NCBI GenBank assembly: GCA_964518955.1
Contig: CAZFHS010000001.1
Span: 186,001-250,000, forward strand
Length of the DNA: 64,000 nucleotides
Origin: JBDGYW01 sp964518955
GTDB lineage: Bacteria > Gemmatimonadota > Gemmatimonadetes > Gemmatimonadales > GWC2-71-9
Direction: 5' to 3'
How positions within the stretch are numbered: the stretch's first letter is position 1; the number at the start of each line of letters is the position of its first letter. The position numbers and the translations under genes are program-made. Shown here in pieces: positions 43,735-53,879 of the stretch. Below the pieces are notes generated by a model. The model saw only the letters and a program-made list of their open reading frames with translations, did no database searches and was not told the origin of the DNA.

Positions 43735-45642
43735 CTAGTAGCCCAGCGCCGACGTCTCCCTTCGCACGTCCCCGGCCGCAATCAGGACCCCGGTGTCTGG
43801 GGCGCGATAGCTAACCGTCGGCGCACAGGCATGCCAGTTCCAAAGACCCCATGACTCAACATTGTGCCCCAGTCGAGCTAGAGCCTCGAACGTCTCGGAG
43901 GGAATTCTTCCTTCCAGCCTGAGCAGCGCCTGATTGTCGTTCACTGCGGTGCCGGTACCTGGGAAGTTGTAGCTGCCAAACCTCGGCTGGTCGACAGCCT
44001 GTTCTGGCGACATCCCCCACACGACGACGTTTAAGAATACCTGGAGGAGCGATTGAATTTGCTGGTCTCCACCCGGGGTGGACAGGCCCATGAATGGACG
44101 TCCGTCTTTCATGATGAGAAGCGGGCTGTTGGTGTTTCGCGGCCGCTTGCCAGGTGCCATCACGTTCGCCAACGTCGCGTCCAGGTTAAACTGCTCCATG
44201 CGTGCACCGAGCCCGAAACCCCAGCCGGGGATCATCGGCGTGCTCAGGTGGCCATCACTCTCGGTCATGGAGAACAGGTTCCCTTTCGAGTCGATGACGT
44301 TGAGTGATGATGTATCGAAGGAGTTCTCCTCTCCCTCTCCTCCCTCCCCTCCGCCTCCTCTCCCAAACGACCGCGGCGATTCCTCCGCAATCGGAGCCAT
44401 GCCAACCGGATCGCCCCACGGCGGCATGTCCTGAAACGCCTGGTTTTCGTCAACGAGCCCGAACCGGAGTCTTGCATATTCCGCCGAATAGAGCGAAGCC
44501 GGGATATCCACCATGTCGGGGTCGGCCACCCACCTGTGACTGTCCGACATAGCCAAGTCGATAACCTGCGACAACATGTGTATATACTCGGCGGTGTTGA
44601 AGCCCAGCGAATTGAGGTCCACCCCGTTGAGCATGTTCAGGATCAATATCATCCGAGGCCCCTGCGACCAGCCATCACCCGCATACACGTCGTACCCCAA
44701 GAACGATGAGTGTAGCGGCGCCATCCACTTCCCCTCGTAGCCGGCCAGGTCGTCGTAGGTCACCAGTCCTCCGTGCTCACGGAAAAACTCGCCAACTGCC
44801 CTTGCTGGTTCCCCTGCGTAAAAGGCGTTGCGAGCCGCATTGATCCCCGCGGACCGATCGGCGCCTGCACCTGACGCTTCTGCCTCAGCATCCATCATAT
44901 ATCTGATGAGCTTGCCGAGATCTCTGTTGACCATGAGATCACCCAAGTGCCGCTCCCCAACTCCGTGTTGGAACCAGAACTCCTGGTTGTACGGAAAGCG
45001 AAGCACATTTTCCGCCTGATCTTCCAACAACCATTTCTGCATCTTGTAGAGGTGATAGCCGTTCTCGGCGACGTCGAGCGCAGGTTTCGCAGCTTCCGTG
45101 AAAGTGATCGTGCCATAGCGTTCCAGGGTGGCCAACCAGACATCTACATCGGCGGGCACGAGGGCCGTGTTGATCGGGGTTTTGCCGTGCTCGAGAAAGT
45201 GCTCGAGTGTCGCGGCAGCAGGGCTCGTCCCTGCCCCAACACGGGTTACCACGCGATCCTCGTCCGCACTGTACAGAATCAACGGCGCAACGCCTGTCCA
45301 ACCGGCGTAGCCCATCTTCGTAACCTTGAGCACCATCGCGGCAGTAACTCCCGCGTCGAAGGCATTGCCCCCCGTCTTGAGCGTCTCTATCCCGGCCATG
45401 GTAGCCAGGTAGTGGCCCGTGGCTACGACGCCGTTGGTGCCCATGACCCGGGGACGCATTGCCTCGATGTTGTGCGAATCGTAGACGTGCCCGTAGCTCT
45501 CGAACGGCTCGATCGTCTCGAAGACTCCAGTTGGCTCGATACGCCGCTCGACATGAGGCAGGTACATCGCCAGTGCCAGGCCGGCACCTGCGAAAGTACA
45601 AAAAAGCACGAGCACGGGTAGTAGTATGGGTCGTGTCCTCAT
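43735..45642 (-). CDS. ggt: gamma-glutamyltransferase
   Basis: 635 residues, somewhat longer than typical enzymes. The ATG at 45642 is favoured by GAGGG upstream; a GTG at 45651 is possible. A TM or signal segment is at the N-terminus. The autocleavage Thr is in DTSSLNVIDSKGN, preceded by a Gly/Glu-rich linker (FGRGGGGEGGEGEENSF), and STPGGDQQIQ is the conserved oxyanion-region block. It hydrolyses or transfers gamma-glutamyl groups from glutathione and related peptides in the periplasm. Confidence 0.9.
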   Translation of the reverse strand: MRTRPILLPVLVLFCTFAGAGLALAMYLPHVERRIEPTGVFETIEPFESYGHVYDSHNIEAMRPRVMGTNGVVATGHYLATMAGIETLKTGGNAFDAGVTAAMVLKVTKMGYAGWTGVAPLILYSADEDRVVTRVGAGTSPAAATLEHFLEHGKTPINTALVPADVDVWLATLERYGTITFTEAAKPALDVAENGYHLYKMQKWLLEDQAENVLRFPYNQEFWFQHGVGERHLGDLMVNRDLGKLIRYMMDAEAEASGAGADRSAGINAARNAFYAGEPARAVGEFFREHGGLVTYDDLAGYEGKWMAPLHSSFLGYDVYAGDGWSQGPRMILILNMLNGVDLNSLGFNTAEYIHMLSQVIDLAMSDSHRWVADPDMVDIPASLYSAEYARLRFGLVDENQAFQDMPPWGDPVGMAPIAEESPRSFGRGGGGEGGEGEENSFDTSSLNVIDSKGNLFSMTESDGHLSTPMIPGWGFGLGARMEQFNLDATLANVMAPGKRPRNTNSPLLIMKDGRPFMGLSTPGGDQQIQSLLQVFLNVVVWGMSPEQAVDQPRFGSYNFPGTGTAVNDNQALLRLEGRIPSETFEALARLGHNVESWGLWNWHACAPTVSYRAPDTGVLIAAGDVRRETSALGY

Positions 45643-45820
45643 GGCGTTCACCCTCTGTCCGTTGTTATCAATTCGGTGTGGCCGCTACCACAAACCAATC
45701 CAAAAAACACAGGTCGGGCAACAGTACCCTCGAGGGCCGTCCCATCACAGAGCGCGCATACTTCAGGATCGTAGGAACAGAGCTAGCAATCCGCCCATAT
45801 GTGCTGCATCTTTGCCGCTC

Positions 45821-47380
45821 ATGACAGACGCGATGAACCGACTGAACTCCGCCCTTTCCGATCACTACGCAATCGAGCGAGAGATCGGCGCTGGTGGCAT
45901 GGCGTCCGTCTACCTTGCCGAGGACTTGAAGCACCACCGCAAGGTGGCAGTGAAGGTGCTGCGGCCCGACCTTGCCGCCACTCTCGGAGCCGCGCGGTTT
46001 CTCCGTGAGATCGACGTTGCCGCCCAACTGAACCATCCTCATATCCTGCCCCTCCTGGACTCAGGTACCGCCGATGGGTTCCTCTACTACGTCATGCCGT
46101 ATGTTGCGGGCGGCTCTCTTCGTGGACGACTTCTCTCTGCTGATACGCTACAAACCGACGAGGTCGCTCACATCGCGCAAGACGTAGCCCGCGCGCTCGA
46201 ACATGCGCACCGACTCGGGGTGGTTCATCGAGACGTCAAGCCGGAGAACATCCTCTTCTCGGAAGGACTTGCCGTCGTGGCGGATTTTGGGATTGCCAGA
46301 GTCTTGGGTAGCGTCAGCCGCGACGCACTGACCCGGAGCGGATTTCCGCTCGGCACACCGGGATACATGAGTCCGGAACAAGCCTCGGGGAACACAGAAC
46401 TCGATGCGCGGACGGACGTCTGCAGTCTTGCGTGTGTGATTTACGAGATGCTGATCGGAGAAACGCCGGGGGTTTGGTCCACTCCTGATGAGGTGAGAGT
46501 CGGAAGGTTCCTGGAATTGTCACAGGGTCACCGTGAGTTGCTTGACCGACTGCCAGGCAGAGTGGAGCAGGTGTTGGTCAAAGCTCTCGCTCTAAGGCCA
46601 GCTCACAGATTTGCGACGCCAGGCGAGTTTACAAACGCACTACAGGTCGTTTTCGAACCTGGCGCCAAGCTCCGAGACACAGAGGTGCAACAGATCCTTG
46701 GCCGAGCTGCCGAGCTCGCGGTCGATCCATCGGCCGAGGAAGGTGTGCTTTCGATCGGCGGCGTAGAACAAGCTGCCGCTGAAGTCGGGATTTCTCCGGC
46801 AATGGTTCGCGAAGCAGCACAGGCTATCGATAGGCCACAGCCAGGGATAGTGCGGGGTGGGTACCTGGGCGTGACCGGAATGGTCGAGCTAGAACAGACC
46901 ATCAATGTGACCCCGTCACTGCGAGAGTACAGTGCCATGCTGGAGGAGCTTCGAAAGAGCATTGGCGAGGCGGGGCGAGTCAACGAGACCTTTGACCAGT
47001 CGTTCTTCTGGGAAGGGCGGCTACCCACCACTTCGAGCCGTAAGGTTCAAGTCACGGCGACCCTGAATGAGGGACTGTGCACACTCCGGATTGTGGAGCA
47101 CCGGGGTGAGGACATGGCAGTAGCGATCGCGTCACTCGTCGGCGGGACCGCCCTCGCGGTCTTCGCCCAGGTGGCTGTTATGGCAGTAAGCGATGGTGCA
47201 GTGCTTCCTGCCTTCTTGGCGGGGGCAGCGACCTGGTTCGGGCAGTACGGCGCGGTTCGCACACTTTACGGTCGATTCATCAAGCGGCGACATCAAAAAC
47301 TCCGGGGACTCTTGAAACGACTCTCGCGCATTTTGACCGGACCAGAGATGCCTGCATTCAACGGAGATACGGCAGACTGA
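45821..47380 (+). CDS. Ser/Thr protein kinase (PknB-like) with C-terminal membrane segments
   Basis: 519 residues from the ATG at 45821, with a second in-frame ATG at 45833. The kinase domain is complete at about residues 20-280: IGAGGMASVY, VAVKVL (Lys), HRDVKPEN, DFGIAR and GTPGYMSPEQ. The opening LxxALxxxYxIEREIGAGGMA is the form common in Gemmatimonadota. After it comes a helical region (ILGRAAELA ... VGISPAMVREAA), a beta-rich stretch and two hydrophobic segments near 430-475. There is no extracellular sensor domain such as PASTA. It is followed after 7 bases by a lipoprotein gene. Confidence 0.9.
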   Translation: MTDAMNRLNSALSDHYAIEREIGAGGMASVYLAEDLKHHRKVAVKVLRPDLAATLGAARFLREIDVAAQLNHPHILPLLDSGTADGFLYYVMPYVAGGSLRGRLLSADTLQTDEVAHIAQDVARALEHAHRLGVVHRDVKPENILFSEGLAVVADFGIARVLGSVSRDALTRSGFPLGTPGYMSPEQASGNTELDARTDVCSLACVIYEMLIGETPGVWSTPDEVRVGRFLELSQGHRELLDRLPGRVEQVLVKALALRPAHRFATPGEFTNALQVVFEPGAKLRDTEVQQILGRAAELAVDPSAEEGVLSIGGVEQAAAEVGISPAMVREAAQAIDRPQPGIVRGGYLGVTGMVELEQTINVTPSLREYSAMLEELRKSIGEAGRVNETFDQSFFWEGRLPTTSSRKVQVTATLNEGLCTLRIVEHRGEDMAVAIASLVGGTALAVFAQVAVMAVSDGAVLPAFLAGAATWFGQYGAVRTLYGRFIKRRHQKLRGLLKRLSRILTGPEMPAFNGDTAD

Positions 47381-47387
47381 GCCAAGG

Positions 47388-48416
47388 ATGATCTTGAGCC
47401 ACAGAAAAACGACCCTCTCGAGCCTACTTCTGATAGCTCTGAGTTCGGGTTGTGACACGGTTGCTCCAGAAGCCGAACCTGACACGACCGGCGGCAATGA
47501 GAGCAGCGAAACCATTGAATACCAATTTTCGGACTCGGTAACGTGGGTATCGTCAGCCCGGCCTCCTGGGGGCAGCCTCAACATCGCCAGGACAACGAGC
47601 GACGGGCGGTCATCGGAGACAACTTACCTGACCGACTCGCCGTACAACGACTACAAGCCCGTCATAAGCCCTGACGGTACGAAGATCGCATTCTTCAGAG
47701 CATACAGCGAAGGGGACGATTTCTTTCTCTGGAATACGGCAATCTGTGTGATGAACGCGGACGGCAGTGGCCTGAGAGAATTGACGGGCCACGAGTTCAT
47801 GAACACCGAACCGTACTGGACCCGCGACGGCTCCAATCGTATCACGTGGTCGCGGATGGTACACCACTCCGAAGGATCAGAGGGCACGTTCGTGTATTGG
47901 ACTTCTGCTGACGCTTCGCCGGGCGAAGAACAGCAGATCTCGGCGACGGGATTCGAGTGGAGTAACAGTAACCTCCAAGACGGGCGCGTGTTCGTGCTGA
48001 GAACTGGCGAGTACTTCCTGATGACTCCGAACCCGGGTGGTGCCCCGTCTTACGATCGCATCAGCTACCCGGACTCCTATCACTATCTGCACAAGGTCAC
48101 CATCTCCAACGACGAGACCAAGATTGCGTACATGAAGTCGGAGCCTGGGGACACCGACTCCTATCGGCCCGCTGAGATTGTCTGCGCCGATTTCGACGCA
48201 TCGGCCCCGGCGATCACGCGTGAGGTGGTATTTGTACCGAAGGACGAATCGAAGTTCAGCTGGTACGTCAGCTTCTCACCTGACAACGGATATCTGATCT
48301 ACGCCGAAGACGGCAAAATCATGTTGTACGATGTCGCCGCCGAAGCAACGGTACGGATTTCGACAATTAGCAACATCTACTACGCATACCCCACTTTCCA
48401 GGGTACCGTGAAGTAA
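47388..48416 (+). CDS. PD40/TolB-like propeller lipoprotein
   Basis: 342 residues. Lipobox LSSGC after a short signal. WD40-like (PD40) repeats are visible, for example KPVISPDGTKIAFF, TISNDETKIAYM and VSFSPDNGYLIYA. It starts 7 bases after the kinase stop, which suggests co-transcription. It probably acts as a binding protein in the periplasm; no catalytic signature. Confidence 0.75.
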   Translation: MILSHRKTTLSSLLLIALSSGCDTVAPEAEPDTTGGNESSETIEYQFSDSVTWVSSARPPGGSLNIARTTSDGRSSETTYLTDSPYNDYKPVISPDGTKIAFFRAYSEGDDFFLWNTAICVMNADGSGLRELTGHEFMNTEPYWTRDGSNRITWSRMVHHSEGSEGTFVYWTSADASPGEEQQISATGFEWSNSNLQDGRVFVLRTGEYFLMTPNPGGAPSYDRISYPDSYHYLHKVTISNDETKIAYMKSEPGDTDSYRPAEIVCADFDASAPAITREVVFVPKDESKFSWYVSFSPDNGYLIYAEDGKIMLYDVAAEATVRISTISNIYYAYPTFQGTVK

Positions 48417-48447
48417 CCTGCACCGACTATCAAGAGAGAGAATCACA

Positions 48448-51056
48448 ATGGTCACTGCGATTATGCTCGCCGCACTGCTTCAGGTCCCGAGCCCAACCCA
48501 GGAACTCGCTCCCGGAGCACAGTACGACCCGAACATCCCGACACTCGATGAGGTCGTTGGCCACGACTTTCGGGAGAAGATCACGGCGCCCAACGAAGTC
48601 GTTCGATACATGGAGGCCCTGCACGCGGCCGCTCCGGAAAGAACCCGCATGATTCGTTATGGAGAGACCTGGGAGGGACGACCTCTCATAGCGATTGTCA
48701 TCGGGACTCCTGAACGGATAGCCGACCTGGATGCCGTCAAATCCGATCTGTACCGCCTACGCGATCCACGAGGCCTCTCTGATGCCGACGCTGAAGCCCT
48801 TTTGGCCCGACTGCCAGTGATGACGATGATCATGCACGGGATTCACGGGAACGAGTCAACACCTTCGGGCGCGGCAATGGCCGAAGCATACCATCTGCTG
48901 GCGAGCCGAGGGGACCCCGACATCGAGATGGTTTTCAGAGAAAGCCTCGTGCTCATCGAGCCTATGGAAAACCCCGATGGACGGGCACGATTCGTATATG
49001 AGAACGGCATAGCCCAATCCCGCTGGCCGGATCCGGACTCATGGTCGGCCGAACACGATGCACCGTGGCCCGGGGGACGGGGCAATCACTATCTCTTCGA
49101 TTTGAATCGCGATTTGTTCAGGCAAAGCCAGGCGGAAACACAGAGCAAGGTCAAGCTCTTTCTGGAATTTCCGCCACACATTGTTGCCGATCTGCACGAG
49201 ATGGGCGGCAACTCGACATACTTTTTCCCGCCGACCGCTCCGCCATCGAACCCGCTCTTCATGGAACCGCAGATTTTGCTCATGGACGTGTTTGGGGCCG
49301 ACATCGCTGCGGCGTTCGACGCGAGGGGGTTTGCCTACTTCAACCGGGATACCTACGACCTGTTTTATCCAGGCTACGTCGACATGTGGCCCATGGCCCA
49401 CGGCGCCCTGGGAATGACATACGAGCAGGCATCCCCCCGCGCATTGGTGTTCCGTAGAGCCGATGGCGACCTCATGAGTTACGGTGACGGCGTGACGCAC
49501 CATTTCACGGCGGCCATTCAAACCATGGTGACAGCGGCGCGGAACCGTGACCAAATCCTGCGGGATTACCTGGAATTCCGCAGGGACGGAATTCGCGGGA
49601 GCGGCATGGGCCCCGCGGAATATGTGCTGACAGGAGACGACCCGGGCATGGTCGAGCTATTGGCAAGGAACATCGTGCACAATGGCGTTGAGGTATTTCA
49701 TGCTTCCGGACCGGTCCGGGTAGGAGACCGCACTATCCCCGAGGAAGGCACATACATCGTTCCGCTCACTCAACCCGCATCCCGAATGGCTCGAATGCTT
49801 CTCGCGACTGACGTGCCAATGGACGAGGAGTTTCTACAGCGGCAGGAGGAGCTCAGGGCCAACAGGGAAGACTCAGAGATATACGATGTGACAGCCTGGA
49901 GCCAATCGCTGCTCTGGGACGTGGAGGTACTGGAAGCTGCGCGTGCTACCGACGCGATCGGAGATCCCGTTGCATGGCAAAAGGAACTAACGACCGCAGT
50001 ACTCCCTTCGGCCGAAGTTGCGTATCTCCTGCCGTGGAGCACCAATACAGCCGCAGCTGTCGCAGAGGCTCTAAGGGAAGGAATACGTGTGCGGACTGCG
50101 GGTGGGGAATTCGTGCTCGGGGGTCGTCGGTACAGATTGGGAACGGCAATCGTGCGCGTGGCCGAAAACGGGCCCGATCTGGCTCAGATGCTGGGGCGCA
50201 TTGCCGGAAGCACCGGTGCTGAGGTTATCGCGGTAGACGACTCCTACGTGCGGGAAGGAACCTCGCTGGGAAGCCGCAGAGCACGGGCCCTGAGAGAGCC
50301 TCGCGTACTCTTGGCTTATGACGAGCCTGGCTCGAGTCTCTCAGTGGGATGGGCTCGCTACGTATTGGAACGGCGGTACGGTCAACGCACGACTATCGTT
50401 CGTGCCTCGAGGATCGGTCGGACTGTCCTGGCCGATTATGACGTGATCGTCTTCCCCAGCGGGAACTACGGATCGGTTGTCGGGAGCGGGCTGGTGGGCA
50501 GGCTCCAGCAATGGATGCGTGATGGCGGCACAATGATAACCCTCGGAAACTCGACACGGTGGGCGGCACAGGAAGATGTAGGACTACTGGACGCGACAAT
50601 CGAACGAAAGGTGGCAGAGCTGCAGGATCCGACCCTCCGAAGCAGGATACTCCGAAGCAACCCATCGACTATCTCGAAGCCATAGAACCTGTGGATGAGG
50701 CACCCGAGTATGTACCTGGTGCGATCCTCAGAGCCGTCCTGGATACCACTCAATGGCTCGCGTCAGGCACTGATGGCGAAATCGGAGTCTTCGCAGAGCG
50801 GAACCTCATCCTCTCGCCCATGACCCTCGACAACGGGAGAAACATTGTGCGTTTCGCGCCGCTCGAGGACCTGGTCATGAGCGGGGTTGTCTGGCACGAT
50901 GTTCGGCCACAGTTGGCCAACAAGGCCTACATGGTTCATCAACCCGTGGGACGAGGTCAGTTGGTGGCCTTCACGGAAGATCCGAACTATCGAGCGTACA
51001 CGGAATCCACGATGCTCCTGTTCATGAACGCGGTGTTGTTAGGCCCAGGGAGATGA
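48448..51056 (+). pseudogene. M14-family zinc carboxypeptidase, frameshifted
   Basis: The first frame (48448-50685) gives a zinc carboxypeptidase domain: HGIHGNESTPSG (His, Glu), EPMENPDGR, LHEMGG and TYEQASPRAL, then a C-terminal amidotransferase-like domain. It breaks off at ISKP. The remaining ~120 residues (EPVDEAPEYVPGAILRAVL ... FMNAVLLGPGR) continue in another frame to 51056, and relatives have both parts in one chain. The break lies between about 50600 and 50680, where CTCCGAAGCA occurs twice (50635 and 50650), so slippage or assembly error is plausible. The zinc site is intact. It would trim peptides in the envelope. Confidence 0.75.
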
Positions 51057-51140
51057 TCAACAGGAACTCCGTTGCACGAACCGAGGTATCACCCATGAGC
51101 AGCGTACTAGAGTAGTGTTCCGCGTCGATCGGAGGGTGCA

Positions 51141-51560
51141 ATGAAAAATGCGACGGTCACGGGCAATTGGGCGCTTTGCGCGATTCTGGTGATCGTATCG
51201 GCGTGTTCCGGGAAACCGCAGGACACGTCGGGCCCTGAGCCGGTCTATCGCGATCTGATTACCGAATCCCAGCTGTCGGAGGTGGATGCGATCAATGCAT
51301 ACACGGCTGTGCAACAGCTGCGTCCGCGGTGGCTGCGTTCCAGGGGCCCGACATCCATGAGCCAGCCGATGGGAACCCTGCCTGCGGTCTACGCGGACAA
51401 CATGCGCTTGGGTGACATCTCTGCATTACAGGCTATCCCGATCGCCGAGATTGCCGAGATCCGTTATATCAGCGCCGCCGATGCAACCACCCGCTGGGGA
51501 ACCGGTGTCGCGGGTGGTGTGATCGAAATAATCCGCAAGAGAAGAAAGACGAAGGGCTAG
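51141..51560 (+). CDS. small lipoprotein with TonB-plug-like domain
   Basis: 139 residues, with GGAGGG before the ATG and a lipobox (VSAC). The second half (ALQAIPIAEIAEIRYISAADATTRWGTGVAGGVIEIIRKR) resembles the plug domain of TonB-dependent receptors but without any barrel. Stand-alone plugs of this kind recur in Gemmatimonadota. Function is not known. It overlaps the end of the convergent NTF2-like gene by 4 bases. Confidence 0.7.
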   Translation: MKNATVTGNWALCAILVIVSACSGKPQDTSGPEPVYRDLITESQLSEVDAINAYTAVQQLRPRWLRSRGPTSMSQPMGTLPAVYADNMRLGDISALQAIPIAEIAEIRYISAADATTRWGTGVAGGVIEIIRKRRKTKG

Positions 51561-52096
51561 CCGGCCGATCCGTCGAACATCCAACCCATGATCCACCAGC
51601 GTTCACCATCGTGGAATAGAGTTATGGTGTTCACGCCACGGGTGTACGGTACCCCACCCTGTTCGCGGGCGGTCGCATAACTGCTCCACACATGCACCAT
51701 ATTGCCCGAACTCTTCACTTCACGGCCGGTCTCCCACTCCCAGAAACCCTCTGAGCGTGGCGCGTTGTCACCGTAGTAGCCATCCAAAGTCATGACGTTC
51801 ACAAATGGCGTGCCCGCAGAGTCAACGTTGGCAATTGCGACCCAAGCATCAGGATGATGGAGTGAGCGATCGCGCTCCTGGTCAGGGCTTTCCCCGGCTG
51901 GACCCGATACCACCTCGTAGTAAGCAGCGATGATCCCATCAATCGTAGCGACGTCTTCGGGAAGCGGTTCCGGCTGCACGGCCTCGACTGCGTTTGGCGT
52001 TTCCTGAAGAACCTCGCCTTCCGTGCATGCCGCAATTCCAAATGTGAGCGTCACAGTACAGGCGCCCAAGAAGGTTCTGCGCAGCTTATCGATCAT
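51557..52096 (-). CDS. NTF2/SnoaL-like (DUF4440) lipoprotein
   Basis: 179 residues with a lipobox (GIAAC). Residues about 50-175 have the alternating pattern of the NTF2-like fold (IDGIIAAYYEVVSG, MVHVWSSYATAR, NTITLFHDGERWWIMGWMF). Such proteins bind small ligands or carry varied activities; no catalytic residues stand out. It is the last gene of the minus-strand SusCD-esterase group. Confidence 0.72.
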   Translation of the reverse strand: MIDKLRRTFLGACTVTLTFGIAACTEGEVLQETPNAVEAVQPEPLPEDVATIDGIIAAYYEVVSGPAGESPDQERDRSLHHPDAWVAIANVDSAGTPFVNVMTLDGYYGDNAPRSEGFWEWETGREVKSSGNMVHVWSSYATAREQGGVPYTRGVNTITLFHDGERWWIMGWMFDGSAG

Positions 52097-52125
52097 GGTT
52101 GGACTCCCACCGAAATTTCATTTGG

Positions 52126-53830
52126 TTACCACCTGCCCCCACGCCCTCTCCAGTACTGGTCTAGTACCCGTATGAACTCGGTGGCCGAAAGATCCTCTCC
52201 ACGTCGCCACGGGCTGTGGCCGATCCAGCAGTGCCGCTTCCTACGACCGTACTCAAAGCTCGCGCGCGGCGCAGGATCGCTGAGATCCGCCATGGCCTCT
52301 TCCATCAGCTCAACCGCATTGTTGAGGTAGTACGAGTCCATATCTCCAAGCAACGTGAAGCTTGCCAACCAGGTCGCGGCCGATATTGCTCCAGTTGTTG
52401 ACCAGGTGATGCGTCAGATCCCAGTTCTCTTTCCAGTACTCTGCCACATCGCGATCGATCTCGCCGGTGACTCTGTCCCAGATAGGCGCAGCATACCCAT
52501 CGTCGCCGACAGGGGAAAACAGAGCTTCCCAGATGGCCCACTGCCCGCCCGACCTGCCATTTGGCCCGACTGCGCGCTCGTACCCCATCTCCTGTCGGAT
52601 AGTTGAAACGAGAGTACCGTCCGGCCGCCTGTTGTTGGGGCGCTCCACCGACGTCCACTCATTCCGGTCTTCGTAGGCATTGTCATCTTCGTAGACGTTC
52701 ACAATCTGGTACCAATTGAAGTCGACCGGGTCCGGGCACCAACCCCACGTGCCGCCAAAGTACTCCGGATTCAGAATCTGAATCGCGAGGGCCTCCCATC
52801 CTCCTGTCGACCCACCGGCCAACGTGCGCGCCCACGGCTCGGCAATGATCGGAAATTCTTGCTCCAGATAGGGGATCAACTCCTCGGTAAACGCGTCACC
52901 GTAAGGCCCAACGTTGGCTGAATTCACCGAGTGCCCGGTGTCGTAATAAGGGTTCGCGTCCCGGACCGATACAAGTATCATCTTCGGGCTGTTTCTGGCT
53001 CTCCAAAACTCGGAGAACCCCGCATAGCGCCCGCGCCCTTCCTGAGGTTCATCGGAGTAGCTGTACGGTGCTCTTTCGCCTGGGAAGTGACCCGTCATAT
53101 ACAACACCGGATACCGCCTGTTCGGATTCCGCATGTAATCCGACGGGAGGAGGACGTTTGCGCCGATGTACATGTCCTGGCCCCAGAAGGTGGACAGTGC
53201 GTCGCTCCGGATCTTCACGAACCTGACAAACTCTCCGCGGTCGGGAGGGTTGCCCTGCTGCATCGATCCGCCTTCCGGCACTGGGTGCGTCGGCGGGATA
53301 ACCTGACTGATCTCCAGATCGATACTGCCACCGCCATCGATTCGCACCTGCTGGGGTTCGCTCTTCGCATTGCCTGGCGCTCTCCAAGGACTTTGTCCGG
53401 CGCCGGAGTTGAGATGCATCTCTACTACGTGGCCATCAGCGCGATTGAATGTCGTGAAAACGTTCAGGAAGGCCTGGACCGTGTAGTCTCCGGGTGGCAC
53501 TTTTGAGAAGTCGCCAAGTGGATGGCCGATTACCCCTTCGCCTCCGGGCACTATGGTTACCTCTTCCCCACCCTCGAGGTCTCTCACTTCGACACCCCAA
53601 AATGGGACGCCACGCACTCCAACCTGCTGCCGCGGCTCGGATTCGTTCTCACTTGTGAGAATGACGTACGCCCTGCCTACTATAGGCACCTCCAAACCCA
53701 ACGCATCAATTTGTTGAGCGGCAGAATCGGTGAGTTGGATATTGAATGTTGGTGCCTTGGTGCCAGACGACGACGGTGCACACGCCGCCACAGCAACCAG
53801 AAGTAACACGCAAAGGGCTAATCTCTTCAT
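52126..53830 (-). pseudogene. exported esterase (esterase D-like), frameshifted near its 3' end
   Basis: Starts at the ATG at 53830 (GAGG upstream) with a lipobox (VAAC). The frame runs through an alpha/beta-hydrolase esterase domain with GGSTGGWEALA as nucleophile elbow, then ends prematurely. The expected tail (GDMDSYYLNNAVELMEEAMA ... RKRHCWIGH) continues in another frame from about 52346 to 52126. The junction is at 52347-52350, where two bases are missing (or one is extra) relative to the paralogue at 55676-57418. The lost part holds the likely catalytic His (HCWIGH). Without correction the enzyme would be inactive. Confidence 0.78.
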
Positions 53831-53879
53831 CTGGTGCCTCGGATTCTTCTCGAGTGAGTTTGCATGAATAGCGCCTGGC

